Origin: Prorocentrum cordatum
Taxonomy: Eukaryota > Sar > Dinophyceae > Prorocentrales > Prorocentraceae
Assembly (NCBI GenBank): GCA_963575745.1
Contig: CAUYUJ010015837.1
Location: forward strand, 1,066,086-1,130,085
Direction of reading: 5' to 3'
Length of the DNA: 64,000 bases
Positions 35,040 through 44,340 of the stretch are shown here, in pieces. The notes beneath the pieces were generated by a model, which did no database searches, was not told the origin of the DNA, and saw nothing but the letters and a program-made list of their open reading frames with translations. Within the stretch, counting starts at the first letter, position 1. Each line of letters starts with the position of its first letter. The translations under genes were made by a program, and so were the position numbers.

Positions 35040-36066
35040 TCAGTCCGAATCTGGCCCCGCTGGCGGCGGGGACTCAGTAACAGAACTCAGTTCAAGATGC
35101 GGAGGGCCATCGTCGCGCATGCCGCTGTTCGGCACATCGGCGTCCCTGCCCATGCTCATGCCCTTGCCCTCGTCGGGGCCCTTGCCGCCATCGTAGCCCC
35201 CGCCGCTGTCGAGGGCCGTCGCCTTGCCCTTACCACCGTCGTTAATGCTCTTGCCACCGTTGTAGCCCTCGCCATCGTCGTAGCCCTGGCCACCGTCGTA
35301 GACCTTGTCACCGTCGGTGCTGCCCTTGCTACCATCGTAGCCCTTGCCACCGTCGTAGTAGCCCATGGCCTCGTCGTCGATGCCCGTGCCACCGTCGTAG
35401 CTTGTACAGCCGCGACCGATGCCATCAGCACCCTTGCCATCGTCGTAGCCCTTTTCGTAGCCCTTGTCGTAGCCCTTGTCGTAGCCAGTGACGTAGCCCG
35501 TGTCGTAGACCGTGTCGTAGCCCTTGCTCGAGCTGCCGTACGGGTCGTAGCCTTTGTCGCTGCCCTTGCCGCCGTCGTAGCCTTTGTCGAAGCCCTTGCT
35601 CGAGCTGCCCCTGGCGCTGCCCGTGCCACCGTCGCCCTTGTCGTCGGCCTTGCCGCTGTCCGACATCATGTCCTGCAGCCCGTCACGCTGCTCCTTCGCC
35701 AGCCTGATGTGGCCCTTGCCGCTGTCGCCGTCTTTGTCGCGGCCCTTGCCGCTGCCGTCATTTCGCGGCCCTTGCCACTGTCGTAGCCCTTGCCCTTGCC
35801 ACCGTCGTAGCCCTTGCCCTTGCCATCGTCGTAACCCTTGCCACCGTCGTCGTAGCCCTTGCCATCACTGTCGTGGCCCGTGTCGTAGCCCTTGTCGTAG
35901 CCTTTGTCGTAGCCCTTGTCGTAGCCTTTGTCGTAGCCCTTGTCGTAGCCTTTGTCGTAGCCACTGTTGTCGTAGCCACTGTTGTCGTAGTCGTAGCCCT
36001 TAATCAAGAGCTCGGTGACGTCGAGCAGCCTGTCTGTGATCCGCCGCTCCCGCTGGAGCTCCTGTA
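35040..36066 (-). CDS. gene C: Lys-Gly-Tyr-Asp repeat protein, frameshifted
   Basis: On the minus strand a CAG acceptor at about 36067 opens ELQRERRITDRLLDVTELL, then about ten KGYD units (GYDKGYDKGYDKG), then DDGKGKGYDGGKGKGYDSGK. Near 35757-35765 one base is missing; in the adjoining frame the text continues GSGKGRDKDGDSGKGHIRLA then KEQRDGLQDMMSDSGKADDK and a second KGYD region ending PPPAGPDSD at 35040. The block HIRLAK...GLQD(M/L)MSD.GKAD is shared with gene D, so the two are paralogues. Composition (Gly, Tyr, Asp, Lys) predicts an intrinsically disordered, possibly condensate-forming protein. An upstream exon may lie around 36240-36285 where a GTGAGAG donor is visible. Its end is only 75 bp from the end of gene B (convergent). 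Confidence 0.6.
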
Positions 36067-36074
36067 TGGAGGGC

Positions 36075-36230
36075 GAAAATCCGCCGACCTCCCTCCCTCC
36101 TCCTCCTCCTCCTCCTCCTCCCCCTCCTCCTCCTCCTCCTCCTCCTCCTCCTATTCCTTCTCCTCCTCCTCTTCCTCCTCATCATCCTCGTCTTCCTCCT
36201 CGTCCTCCTCATCCCCCTTCATCCTTCTCC
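36075..36230. repeat. (CTC)n-rich tract upstream of gene C
   Basis: CTC/TCC triplets with CAT interruptions, purine-rich when read in the direction of gene C. Probably inside the first intron of gene C. Confidence 0.75.
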
Positions 36231-36239
36231 TGTGGCTCT

Positions 36240-36760
36240 CACCCCAGCAGTCCTCGTGCAGGCGGCTCAGCGCCTCGGCGCGCATGGCACGCCATGGCCG
36301 CGCGCGCCACCGCGCGCGGCCACGCCCCCCTGGGAGGAGAAAGGGGTCCTCCAGGGGGCCTCGGTCCAGAAACAGCAGCGCGCGCAAATGGGGGGAGGGG
36401 GGGGGGGGTGCGATTCAGGTGAGGGGGCGATTCGGGTGAGGGGGCGTGGCTGCGTCGCGAATCGTTTCGCGCTGTGCACTCATGGGTGCATGCAGCAATG
36501 CATGCGTTGTTTCAGAGTTACTTGGGGATGTGAACTTGAAAATGAGATGCGTTAACATCGTCGTCTGCGTTCGCTCGAGACAGCCTCACAATTAACTCAG
36601 CATCACACGACCTCACAATGAACTCAGTACCGCGAACCATGATGTTGGTTATGGTATGCCATGCAATGCTACGCTATGATGTGAATATCCCTCCCCGACC
36701 TCATCCTCCTCCGTTGCCACCGCCGTTTAGGCCCGAGCGTTGCTTGGGTCGCGACAGTGC
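36240..36760. other. intergenic space between divergent genes C and D
   Basis: Begins with a GC-rich block that may hold the first exon of gene C (minus strand, MRAEALSRLHEDCW before a GTGAGAG donor at 36242-36236). Two near-identical GAGGGGGCGATTCGGGTGAGG copies lie at 36420-36450. No other gene seen. If genes C and D share a promoter it is here. Confidence 0.35.
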
Positions 36761-36942
36761 GCGACCAGCTGCAGCGCTCCACGCGCAGCAGCTACCAGCG
36801 CTCCGCGCGCAGCAGCACCAGCTGCATCATCACCACCAGTGCATCCAGCAGCTCCACGCGCAGCAGCGCCAGCTGCAGCAGCGCCACCAGTGCAACCAGC
36901 AGCACCACCCGCAGCAGCATCACCAGTGCAACCAGCAGCACC

Positions 36943-38135
36943 ATGGCGGACGAGACCGCGGTGGCGCTGCTCCTGGAGGCGGCGGAGGATCTCAGCCAGC
37001 GGCGGCGCGCCGCGGCCGCCAAGGTCTTGCAGCCCACCAGCAAGGTGGCCCCTCGGCCGCCAAGCACGCCGCCGACGGCGAAGGTCTTGGCGAAGTACGA
37101 TCGCTCGCGCGTGGCCGACGGCTTGCTCGATGATCTCGGGTTGGCGCCCGCGCTGGATCCCGAGTTGAACTCGTTCCAGGGCCTGCAGGAGTTCATGGGC
37201 GACGGCGATGGCGACGACACGGGCTACGACTACGCCAGCTACGACGGTGGCAAGGGCATCACCGACGGTGGCAAGGGCTACGGCGGTGGCAAAGGCAGCT
37301 CGAGCAAGGGCTTCGACAAGGGCCACGACGATGGCAAGGGCAGCGGCGCAGGCTACGACATCGACAAGGGCCGCGACAAAGGCTACCACGGTGACAGGGG
37401 CGACGTGGGCTACGACGGTGGCAAGGGCGACAAGGGCTACGACCGCCGCTACGACCCGTACAGCTCCAAGTGGTATGACCACCACAGCTCGTGGTACGAC
37501 CGCGACGACGATGACTACGACAACAGGTGGTACGACCGCAGGCGCTGGGGCGACTACGACAAGGGCTCGAGCAAGGGCTACGACAACAGAGGCTACGACA
37601 GCAAGGGCTACGACAAGAGTGGCAACTACCAGCGTGGCTACGACAACCGTGGTTACAACAACCGTGGCTACGACAACCGCGGATACGACAGCAGTGGCTA
37701 CGACAACCGTGGCTACGACAACTACGGCAACAGTGGCTACGACAGCCGTGACTACGACCGCAAGGGCGACAAGGGCTACGATCGCAAGGGCGACAAGGGC
37801 TACGATCGCACGGACTGCGACGTCGGCAAGGGCTGCGACGGTGACACGGGCTACGGCGGTGATCCAAGCTACGACCGTGGCGATACAGGCTACGACAGTG
37901 GCAAGGGCATCGACAGCGGCAAGGGCCACGACGGCGGCAAGGGCGATAAAGGCTACGACGGCGGCAAGGGCTGGCGCGAGGAGAAGTCCCGCGGCGGGCG
38001 CCACATCAGGCTGGCGAAGGCCCTTGCCACCAAGGAGCAGCTGGACGGGCTGCAGGACCTGATGTCGGACCGCGGCAAGGCCGACTACGTCGGGTGGAGC
38101 AAGCGGACGCACTGGCGCATATGGGTGGAGGAAAA
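36943..38135 (+). CDS. gene D: Lys-Gly-Tyr-Asp repeat protein
   Basis: ATG 36943 is in a good context (CACCATGGCG). Residues 1-90 are globular: MADETAVALLLEAAEDLSQR, KVLAKYDRSRVADGLLDDLG. The middle, about 270 residues, is repeats of GYD with K, N, R or S between (KGYDNRGYDSKGYDKSG, YDNRGYDN). The end is GRHIRLAKALATKEQLDGLQ then DLMSDRGKADYVGWSKRTHW. RSRVADGLLD matches RERRITDRLLD of gene C and HIRLAK...QLDGLQDLMSD matches its internal block, so C and D are an inverted, head-to-head paralogous pair. The frame stays open to 38238 but the last 30 codons look intronic; a GT donor near 38120 (ATATGGGTGGAGG) is plausible. Function unknown; expected to be disordered and Tyr-rich, perhaps RNA-associated. 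Upstream 36770-36940 is a CAG/CCA-rich tract in frame. Confidence 0.65.
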
Positions 38136-38436
38136 CAATGCAGATCTAGTTCTATCGGGCCCCCATTCATCCCTCCTCCTTCAACGGTTCTTACCAAGGA
38201 CGAGGGGGAAGGATGAGGGCCAAGAACTGGATATGTAATGTGTTCCCCCTCCCGACATCTGGGCGGAGGCGGCTGTTCGCCGCTGATCAGTAGCGCCAGA
38301 CACCACTACCAAAGCGGCGCCGAAGCCGCCGCCGTCGCATTAATGTGCCGCCACCAGCGCGGCAGCAAGCGTGGAGTTCATTCTAGACCGCGCGCTGCCT
38401 CTCCTCCGTCGGGCATGATCTATTATGGTGGGGGTT

Positions 38437-38729
38437 GTCGCATGTAAGATTCTAACATGCGACGCAGTTGTCGTATGCAAGATTCTAACATACGACAAAG
38501 TTGTCGTATGTAAGATTCTTACATACGACACCGTTGTCTCATGTAAGATTCTAACATACGACGGATGTGTTAATAGAATCCTTATGATATATAAGAGCGA
38601 GATGTCGTATGTACGATTCTTACATACGACAACGTTGTCGTATGTAAGATTCTGACATACGACAGATTTGTCGTATGTAAGATTCTGACATACGACAGAT
38701 TTGTCGTATGTGAGATTCTGACATACGAC
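38437..38729. repeat. 33-bp tandem array of near-palindromes, 8 units
   Basis: Units of 27 bp, GTCGTATGTAAGATTCT then (A/T/G)ACATACGAC, separated by 6 bp (GCAGTT, AAAGTT, ACCGTT, AACGTT, AGATTT). They start at 38437, 38470, 38503, 38536, 38604, 38637, 38670 and 38703; a decayed 68-bp step lies between the fourth and fifth. Each unit is a near-perfect inverted repeat, and ACATACGAC-6 nt-GTCGTATGT between units forms a second, shorter hairpin. It lies downstream of gene D. Confidence 0.9.
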
Positions 38730-38889
38730 ACCAAGGGTTTGAGCTCATGTTAAGAGTAAACTTCGAGGGTCTCCATCTCGCTCGTGGTCGACGTTGTGCC
38801 TAGAATTGGCTTGTCTGCTTGGCTGCGCTGCCCGCGGCTGCGCTGGATCATGTTGATAAGTGATGTATGAGCGCGGCGCGAGCGAGAAT

Positions 38890-39760
38890 AAGGGGAAGTG
38901 GGATGAGAGGAGGATGCGCGGGGGAAGGAGGACAAGGAGAAGGAGAGGGGGGAGGATTCTGAGGAGGAGGTGGGGGGTGAGGAGGAGGAGGAGGAGGGGA
39001 AGGCCCATCCTCCCCCTCATCCTCATCCTCCCCCTCCTACCTTTATCCTCCTCCTCCTCCTCCTCCGCCGCCGCCGCCTCCTCCTCCTCCTTCTCCTCCG
39101 CCTCATCACCCTCCTCATCTTCCCCCACCTCCTCCTCCTCCTCTGCCTCCTCTTCCTCGTCCTCATTCTCCTCCTCATCATCCTCATTCTCCTCATTCTT
39201 ACTCCGTCTCATTCTCACCCTCTTCATTCTCATCATGTCTCCTCCTCGTTCCCGCCGTCGCCGTCGCCGTCGAAGCCGTCGCCTGCGCCGTCATCTGCGC
39301 GCGCGGTGCAGGAGAGGGCGGCGGCCACCGTGACGACCACGATTGAACGACAACGAGGATGAGGAGGAGTAGGAGGAGGAGCATGAGGAGGAGCAGGACA
39401 AGGAGCACGCGGAGGAAGAGGGGGGCGATGGGGAGGAGGAGAAGGAGAAGGAGGAGGGGGAAGAAGATGAGGAGGAGTAATTGCCATGGCGGCTGCGATA
39501 GCGACGGCGACGGCGAAGAGTTGGTGGCGACGAGTTGGCTGCGACGAGTTCGACGGCGGCGGAGACGACTGCGGGGGCGTCTCATCCTGCTCCTCCTCCT
39601 GCTCGCCCTCCCCCTTCTCCTCATCCTCGTCCTCCTTCTCCTCCTCCCTATCCCTCCTCACCATTCTCATCCCCATCATCCTCCTTCTCCGTCTCATTCA
39701 CCTCCACCGCCTAACCCTCCTCATCCTATTCTTATTTCTCCTCGTCCTCATTCGTATTCG
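38890..39760. repeat. GGA / CTC low-complexity tract changing strand
   Basis: Alternating purine-rich (38890-39005, 39355-39480) and pyrimidine-rich (39010-39240, 39570-39760) stretches, so potential long imperfect inverted repeats. Open frames on both strands are low-complexity. A GCCGTCGCCGTCGCC stretch is at about 39250-39280. Confidence 0.75.
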
Positions 39761-39889
39761 TGTCATCGGTCTCTCCGCAGGGTGCTTTATCGCGCGAAAA
39801 GCTGCAACGAGAACCTGAAGGCTCGCATACATGCGTTTGCACGCACAACCCCAACGAGCCCCCATCTAAGTACGCCCCGACACCCACAC

Positions 39890-40643
39890 TCAGGCGGCGT
39901 ATTCACCGATACCCAAGGCTTTGCGCCCCCGCGCACGATCGGCAGCACCTGCCTCCACAAGGCGATTATTCGCCCGATCAACCGCACCCTTACACATCTT
40001 GGCGTTGTCCAAGAGCAACGTGAACGAATCCGCGGCCTGCTCCGCCTTCTTCACGAGCTTCTCCATCTTCTTGTATGCAGCGTCTGCCTTTCGAGTGGGC
40101 ATGGACGGGGTTCAGACGTGGCGTTGACACGCCGTTGCTAAGTGCGACCGTTCGCCCAACCGCTTGAGACCATGCGACCACAGTCGCAACGCCAAGCCAT
40201 TACACAACCAATTTCACACCCTGACATCATGATAGTACATACCTGCGTGTCAACGCAACCGAACGCGCATGCATACGACTGCATTGGGCGTTGCCTCAAC
40301 GCCCCCCCCTCCCCCCCCCCCCCCATAGTGTCACAAGTGCGCCCTTCGACGCGAACTACTCGCAGCCGATTGCAATGCGTTTCAACACAACCGAACATGC
40401 ATACAACTGCATCGGGTGATGCCCAAACGTTTATGCTCTAATCAGCAAATATATTTCGACGTGAATGGATTGCAACCACTTGCAACATGTCATGCATGAG
40501 ATACTGGCTGCCTTGCGGTCCGCCGTTTTGGACATCTTCTGGCAATGCTGCTTGTGCCTGATCAGGGTATCCAACCTTTCATTGAAGTGCTCCGTGTCCT
40601 CCTTGCGGTGCTTGGCACGCAGCGCCTTCAAGTCGGCTGACAT
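39890..40643 (-). CDS. gene E: small coiled-coil protein, GC-AG intron
   Basis: Exon 1 (minus, about 40643-40512) reads MSADLKALRAKHRKEDTEHF, NERLDTLIRHKQHCQKMSK, TADRK. Exon 2 (40087-39890) reads ADAAYKKMEKLVKKAEQAAD, SFTLLLDNAKMCKGAVDRAN and ends GIGEYAA. AAGGCAG occurs at both exon edges (40514-40508 and 40090-40084), so the joint reads RKADAAYKK in frame with a GC donor and AG acceptor. An upstream in-frame ATG at 40652 or 40664 is possible. About 110 residues, highly charged, with heptad-like Leu/Ala spacing, so a coiled coil is expected. It resembles gene F in composition and intron position and lies head to head with it. No family recognised. Confidence 0.55.
40088..40511 (-). other. 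GC-AG intron of gene E with direct-repeat borders
   Basis: About 424 bp bordered by AAGGCAG. It contains two related ~55-bp segments (40238-40292 and 40377-40429) sharing CAACCGAAC, GCATGCATAC and ACTGCAT, and a C run (40305-40324) toward the middle. The repeat borders resemble introner-type insertions. Confidence 0.5.
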
Positions 40644-41078
40644 GGCAGGCATAGTCGCGCACACACGCGCGCGCGCCGCAGCTTACAAGCTGCGTTCTCT
40701 CAGCCCTCAACCAACTCGGCTGCGTGAAAACGCATGTAGTCTGCGACGCGGTCGCATGGCATGAGTGCCAACCATGTGATCACACATCACTGCCCTACTC
40801 ATACCCCCCACACTACATCGACGCCGTGATCGGGCACTCCCGTTGCATGTCCACCCCCAGCCGCCTCCTCATCTCGACCCCTCTCCTGTTCACACCTCTC
40901 GCGCCCCCCCCCCCCAGCTTACTACATGTCGCCAACGATGGCGGGGCTGAACGTTTGGCAAACCGTCAGCAGCATTTGTGGTTCATTCGCCCACCTTTGC
41001 GAACCAGTTCACGCGTGGCTTACGCGTCCCCATTTGTGGTTCACGTGTCCATGGGGAAAATCAGCGAAGACGATCGCG

Positions 41079-41488
41079 ATGGAAGCGCAGGTGCGCTTTG
41101 AGCTGCAGGATGAAAAGCAGGAACGCCAGCGGTCAGTGAAGACTGCCAAGGCGGCATTGAAGCATGCCAAAGCAGCGAAGACGCAGGCTGAGAAGAAGGC
41201 AGGCGGTTGTTAACTAACAACAACACAAGGGCCCCTCGAGGCCAGGGGGGAGGGGATGGGCTCTCGAGCCCACCCCCTTAGTCAATGGCCCCATCGGTGT
41301 CGCCAGTCCCACCCGCCTCCGTGCGATCGCCCCCCTCCCTCCCCCCCCGATAGGCAGAGAAGAGGTTCAATGCGTTTTTGAAGAGCAAGGACGCGTGGAT
41401 GAACGCGCTGCTCGACGCGGATGATGCGAGCGCGGCCCACGTTCGGGCCGAGACTGAGCTGGCGCGCGCCGAGCGCGATGCCCGCTAG
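41079..41488 (+). CDS. gene F: small coiled-coil protein, GC-AG intron
   Basis: Exon 1 from ATG 41079: MEAQVRFELQDEKQERQRSV, KTAKAALKHAKAAKTQAEKK. Exon 2 from about 41354: AEKRFNAFLKSKDAWMNALL, DADDASAAHVRAETELARAE, RDAR, TAG 41486-41488. The sequence GGCAG is present at both borders (AAGGCAGGC at 41196 and TAGGCAGAG at 41351); whichever point is used, the joint reads AEKKAEKRF in frame with a GC donor. About 85 residues from this ATG; an earlier start in the same frame cannot be excluded. Ala/Lys/Glu-rich, predicted coiled coil. Divergent partner of gene E. Confidence 0.55.
41202..41353 (+). other. GC-AG intron of gene F
   Basis: About 152 bp, donor GGCAGGCGG, C-rich 3' end (CCCTCCCTCCCCCCCC) then GATAG. 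Contains GGGCCCCTCGAGGCC-type palindromic text near 41230. Confidence 0.5.
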
Positions 41489-41489
41489 G

Positions 41490-42075
41490 GGCGCGGGGGC
41501 GACGGACGACGGGTGGAGGGGTCAGAGAAAAAACCTGCATGCATCAATGCAAGATGAGTCTGGGATGATAATGTCGGCATGATAGCGCAGGTGCCTCGTC
41601 CTCCTCATCTTCCCCCTTCTCCTCCTCCTCCCTCCTCCTCCGCCTCCTCCTCCCCCCTCCCTCCCCATCCTCATCCTCATCCCCATCCTCGTCCTCCCCA
41701 TCACATCATTCCCTCTTCGTCCCTCCTCGTCGTTGTCCTCCTGTTGCTGCTGGTGCTGATGCTCTTGCCCATCCTACTACGCTACTAAGCCGTGCCCCCC
41801 CCCATCGCTCCCTCACAACTGCTTCGCACTCTGAATGGCATTGGTGCTATGCGTTTCCGCCTTTTCGCGTCATAGGATCATCCGACGCCTCACGATATCT
41901 GTAGGATGACGCAGCACCAAAACCCCAAGAGGAACCACATATAGAGCCCCAAGGCCGCAACGGGGAGGAGGAGAGGGATGAGGAGGGGAAGATGAGGAGG
42001 ATGAGGCGGAATAGGAGGAGGATACGGAGGATCGCGGCTTTGGGATGCTCCCGACTGGTGAGGTTAAATCCAGAA
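41490..42075. other. intergenic, pyrimidine- then purine-rich
   Basis: 41600-41700 is CTC/CATCCT-rich and 41965-42030 is GGA-rich. No gene supported. Confidence 0.45.
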
Positions 42076-42404
42076 CGCCAGTTCTGTGAGTGATGTCTTG
42101 GACCGTCCCCTCGGCATCAGCGCGCACGCACTTAACGAAAATGATGATGAGACATATGATGATATCAACTGCAGGTGGTCTGCGCTCTTCGTTCGAGTCG
42201 GATGGGCTGGCGGGGATACGCGACGCGGCAACACTTACATCGCCATATACGCGTCGGTTCTATGTATGCCAAGATGCATGCAACCCGTTGCAGGTGGTAG
42301 ACTCGCACTGCCATCCGACACCAATCTTCGATGCGCGGGGCATTGCAAGTTGGCATCAGTTGGTGTCGGGTTCTCGTTTCGAATATAGATCACACAGGCC
42401 CGCG

Positions 42405-42426
42405 TCGCATAGCCATTTGGGCTCGA
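42405..42426 (+). other. DinoSL relic upstream of gene G
   Basis: TAGCCATTTGGGCTCGA matches the middle and 3' part of the dinoflagellate spliced leader (TAGCCATTTTGGCTCAA as known) at 15 of 17 positions. It lies 95 bp before the start codon of an intronless gene. Such a genomic copy of the leader marks reverse transcription and re-insertion of a trans-spliced mRNA. Confidence 0.7.
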
Positions 42427-42500
42427 TCGCGATCGATCGCGATCTATCGCGAGGCGCGATCTTTCGCGAGGCGCGACCTATCGCGAGGCGCGAGGCGCGA
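42427..42500. repeat. TCGCGAGGCGCGA repeats in the 5' region of gene G
   Basis: Short palindromic units (GATCGCGATC, TCGCGAGGCGCGA) repeated about six times between the leader relic and the palindrome. Probably created after retroposition, as a mature 5' untranslated region would normally follow the leader directly. Confidence 0.75.
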
Positions 42501-42540
42501 AGGTTCGGAACTGTCGTCATATGACGACGGTTCCGAACCT
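42501..42540. repeat. 40-bp palindrome centred on the start codon of gene G
   Basis: Left arm 42501-42520 ends GTCGTCAT, right arm 42521-42540 begins ATGACGAC; the arms (AGGTTCGGAAC... / ...GTTCCGAACCT) pair at 19 of 20 positions with no loop. The only mismatch is T versus G, 12 bases from each outer end. The ATG of gene G is the first three bases right of the dyad. Confidence 0.9.
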
Positions 42541-43926
42541 CCGCGCGGAACTGCAGCACATGTCAGAGTGGGTATCGACACAAATCGCATGTGGCCTGTG
42601 CCCATCAGCCGTGGCCCAGCACCAGTACGACAGCCTCCTCATGAAGATCAACAACCTGTCACAGATCAGTACTGACGAGGCGACAGCCTTGGTGAAAACA
42701 ATCAGGGAGCACTCGCTGAACACTTGGACTCAAGAGAACATCGCACGCTTGTGCCAGAGCGTCGGGGCCAAGACAGGCATGTTGTCAATGCCAGGCGGAT
42801 CCAAGCAATGGCAAGATATTAGCATTGCATCGAGGGTCTTCACGGCGAGCGAGATCAAATCGCTGAAGAGCGGCGACCTGAGTGAGAAGGCGTGCATACG
42901 CCTGGTCGCCGCTCGGTGCAAGCTGATCGGCGCCCACACGCTCTCCGAGAGCTCCAAGGGCAAGATGGCCGCGCTCGTGGCGTGGGGCAGCGGCAAGGGG
43001 CATGGGGGCGATTGGCTCAGGCTCCTCGGAGAGGTGAAGGGTGCCATCTCCAAGGCCATCACGTGCAAGGGTTGGTCCACGCTTGGGTACGCCACGGTGT
43101 GGAACTTCGACCGCATCGAGGACATGTCGGCTGAGCCGTGGTGGAAATCAGCTTACAAGGACGATGGGCCCGCCTTGGGGGAGATCCAGACGGACGCGCC
43201 AGACTACGTGAGGAAGTCGAGCAGGCGTTACGCGGCGAAGACCTCGCCTGCAGCTGCAGCGCCCCAAATGACAGCCCCAGACCCTACGGCTGGCGGGCAG
43301 TTGCAAGTCATGCAGGCCCTGTTCGGTGCACCGCTGTGCGCGGCGCTCTTCGCCAACTCGGCGGCCGCGGCTTCAGGCCGCCCGAGCCGCCTGCGCAGCC
43401 GCGCGTGGAGCTGGAGCCCCCGAAGCCAAAGCTCCCGCCGCGCGAGGAGCCGCAGCAGGGGCCGAAGCTTCCGCCGCGCGAGGAGCCGCGCGATGAGCCG
43501 CGCGATGATGGGCCCGAGCCAGACCTGACCGACGAGGAGGAGAAGCTCAGGGCGCTCCTCGCCAAGAAGGCCAAGACCGCCAAGGCGAGGAAGCGCCCCT
43601 CCGCGGCTGGCGAAGGCGTCGGTGACGCCGAGGGCGGGGCAGGCGTCGAAGACGCCGAGGGGGCTGTGCCAATGAAGAAGGCGCGGCCCCCTGCCATGCG
43701 GCGACCCGCGGCTGCCGTGCCAAAGCCCGCCGTGCTGCCCAAGCCGCCGACGTGCGAGTGCAACGCGCCGTGCAGGTGCGGCTACGTGGTCTACAAGCCT
43801 TCACAGAAGGTGTTCAGGGCCGTTGTGGGGAGGGCAGATCGCCGCGTCCGCTTCGACCGCAATGCGACGATGAATCGCATTGAGGCTTGGAGCGCGGCGC
43901 TGGCGTGGATCGACGCCAAGTGTTAG
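42521..43926 (+). CDS. gene G: intronless basic protein, frameshifted
   Basis: From ATG 42521 (MTTVPNLRAELQHMSEW) one frame is open to about 43370: IKSLKSGDLSEKACIRLVAA, AALVAWGSGKGHGGDWLRLL, GWSTLGYATVWNFDRIEDM. Between about 43350 and 43385 one base is missing; the next frame carries RPPEPPAQPRVELEPPKPK, LTDEEEKLRALLAKKAKTAK, KKARPPAMRRPAAAVPKP and a Cys-rich end, CECNAPCRCGYVVYKPSQ, finishing IEAWSAALAWIDAKC at TAG 43924-43926. About 469 residues. Lys/Arg clusters (KKAKTAKARKRP, MKKARPPAMRRP) suggest nuclear location. RPAAA-type basic tails recur in dinoflagellate predicted proteins. No catalytic domain is recognised. Single exon plus leader relic indicates a retrogene; the frameshift may be real decay or an assembly indel. 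Confidence 0.6.
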
Positions 43927-44079
43927 GTGCTCGACGCGGGGAGGGGGAGGACCAGGGGGTTGAGGACCAGCAGGGCTGGGGGCTCGCATCGCAGCTGCAG
44001 CGCGGCGGTGGGCGGCGCCACATCGACGAACTCTCTCTTGCTTGTATGACGTTGCACCATGATGTCTAAAACACAAGTC

Positions 44080-44288
44080 TGTTGCGATCTTTTCATCGCA
44101 AGTCGCATGCATCAATATGCAACACTCCTTTCTCTTGCGAGCTACCGTCGCACTTCGTATGCATCACTATGCACCTACATGTCCTTCTGATGCGACGTCG
44201 TATCATGCCATATGCATCGATATGCAACGTGCACTTCTGTTGTGATCTATCGCCTCGCTGCATTCAGATGCATCATGCAGCGTGCCCC
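44080..44288. repeat. ~52-bp tandem repeats, 4 units
   Basis: Diverged units built on TGTTGCGATCT, TCGCA and GCATGCATCAATATGCAAC, starting near 44080, 44134, 44187 and 44237. They end about 50 bp before the leader relic of the next gene. Confidence 0.65.
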
Positions 44289-44340
44289 TACCATAACGCG
44301 ACGCATGCATCCTATGATGCGCATTGGCATCGTTATCGAG

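Noticed and set aside
35097-35786. Val/Ala-rich membrane protein on the plus strand
   Set aside because: It is the antisense of the KGYD repeats of gene C.
36727-38112. 461-residue Val/Ala-rich protein on the minus strand
   Set aside because: It is the antisense of gene D; the plus strand has a good start context and conserved blocks shared with gene C.
38437-38729. CRISPR array
   Set aside because: The units look like short palindromic repeats, but the spacers are only 6 bp and partly similar, there are no cas genes and the setting is eukaryotic.
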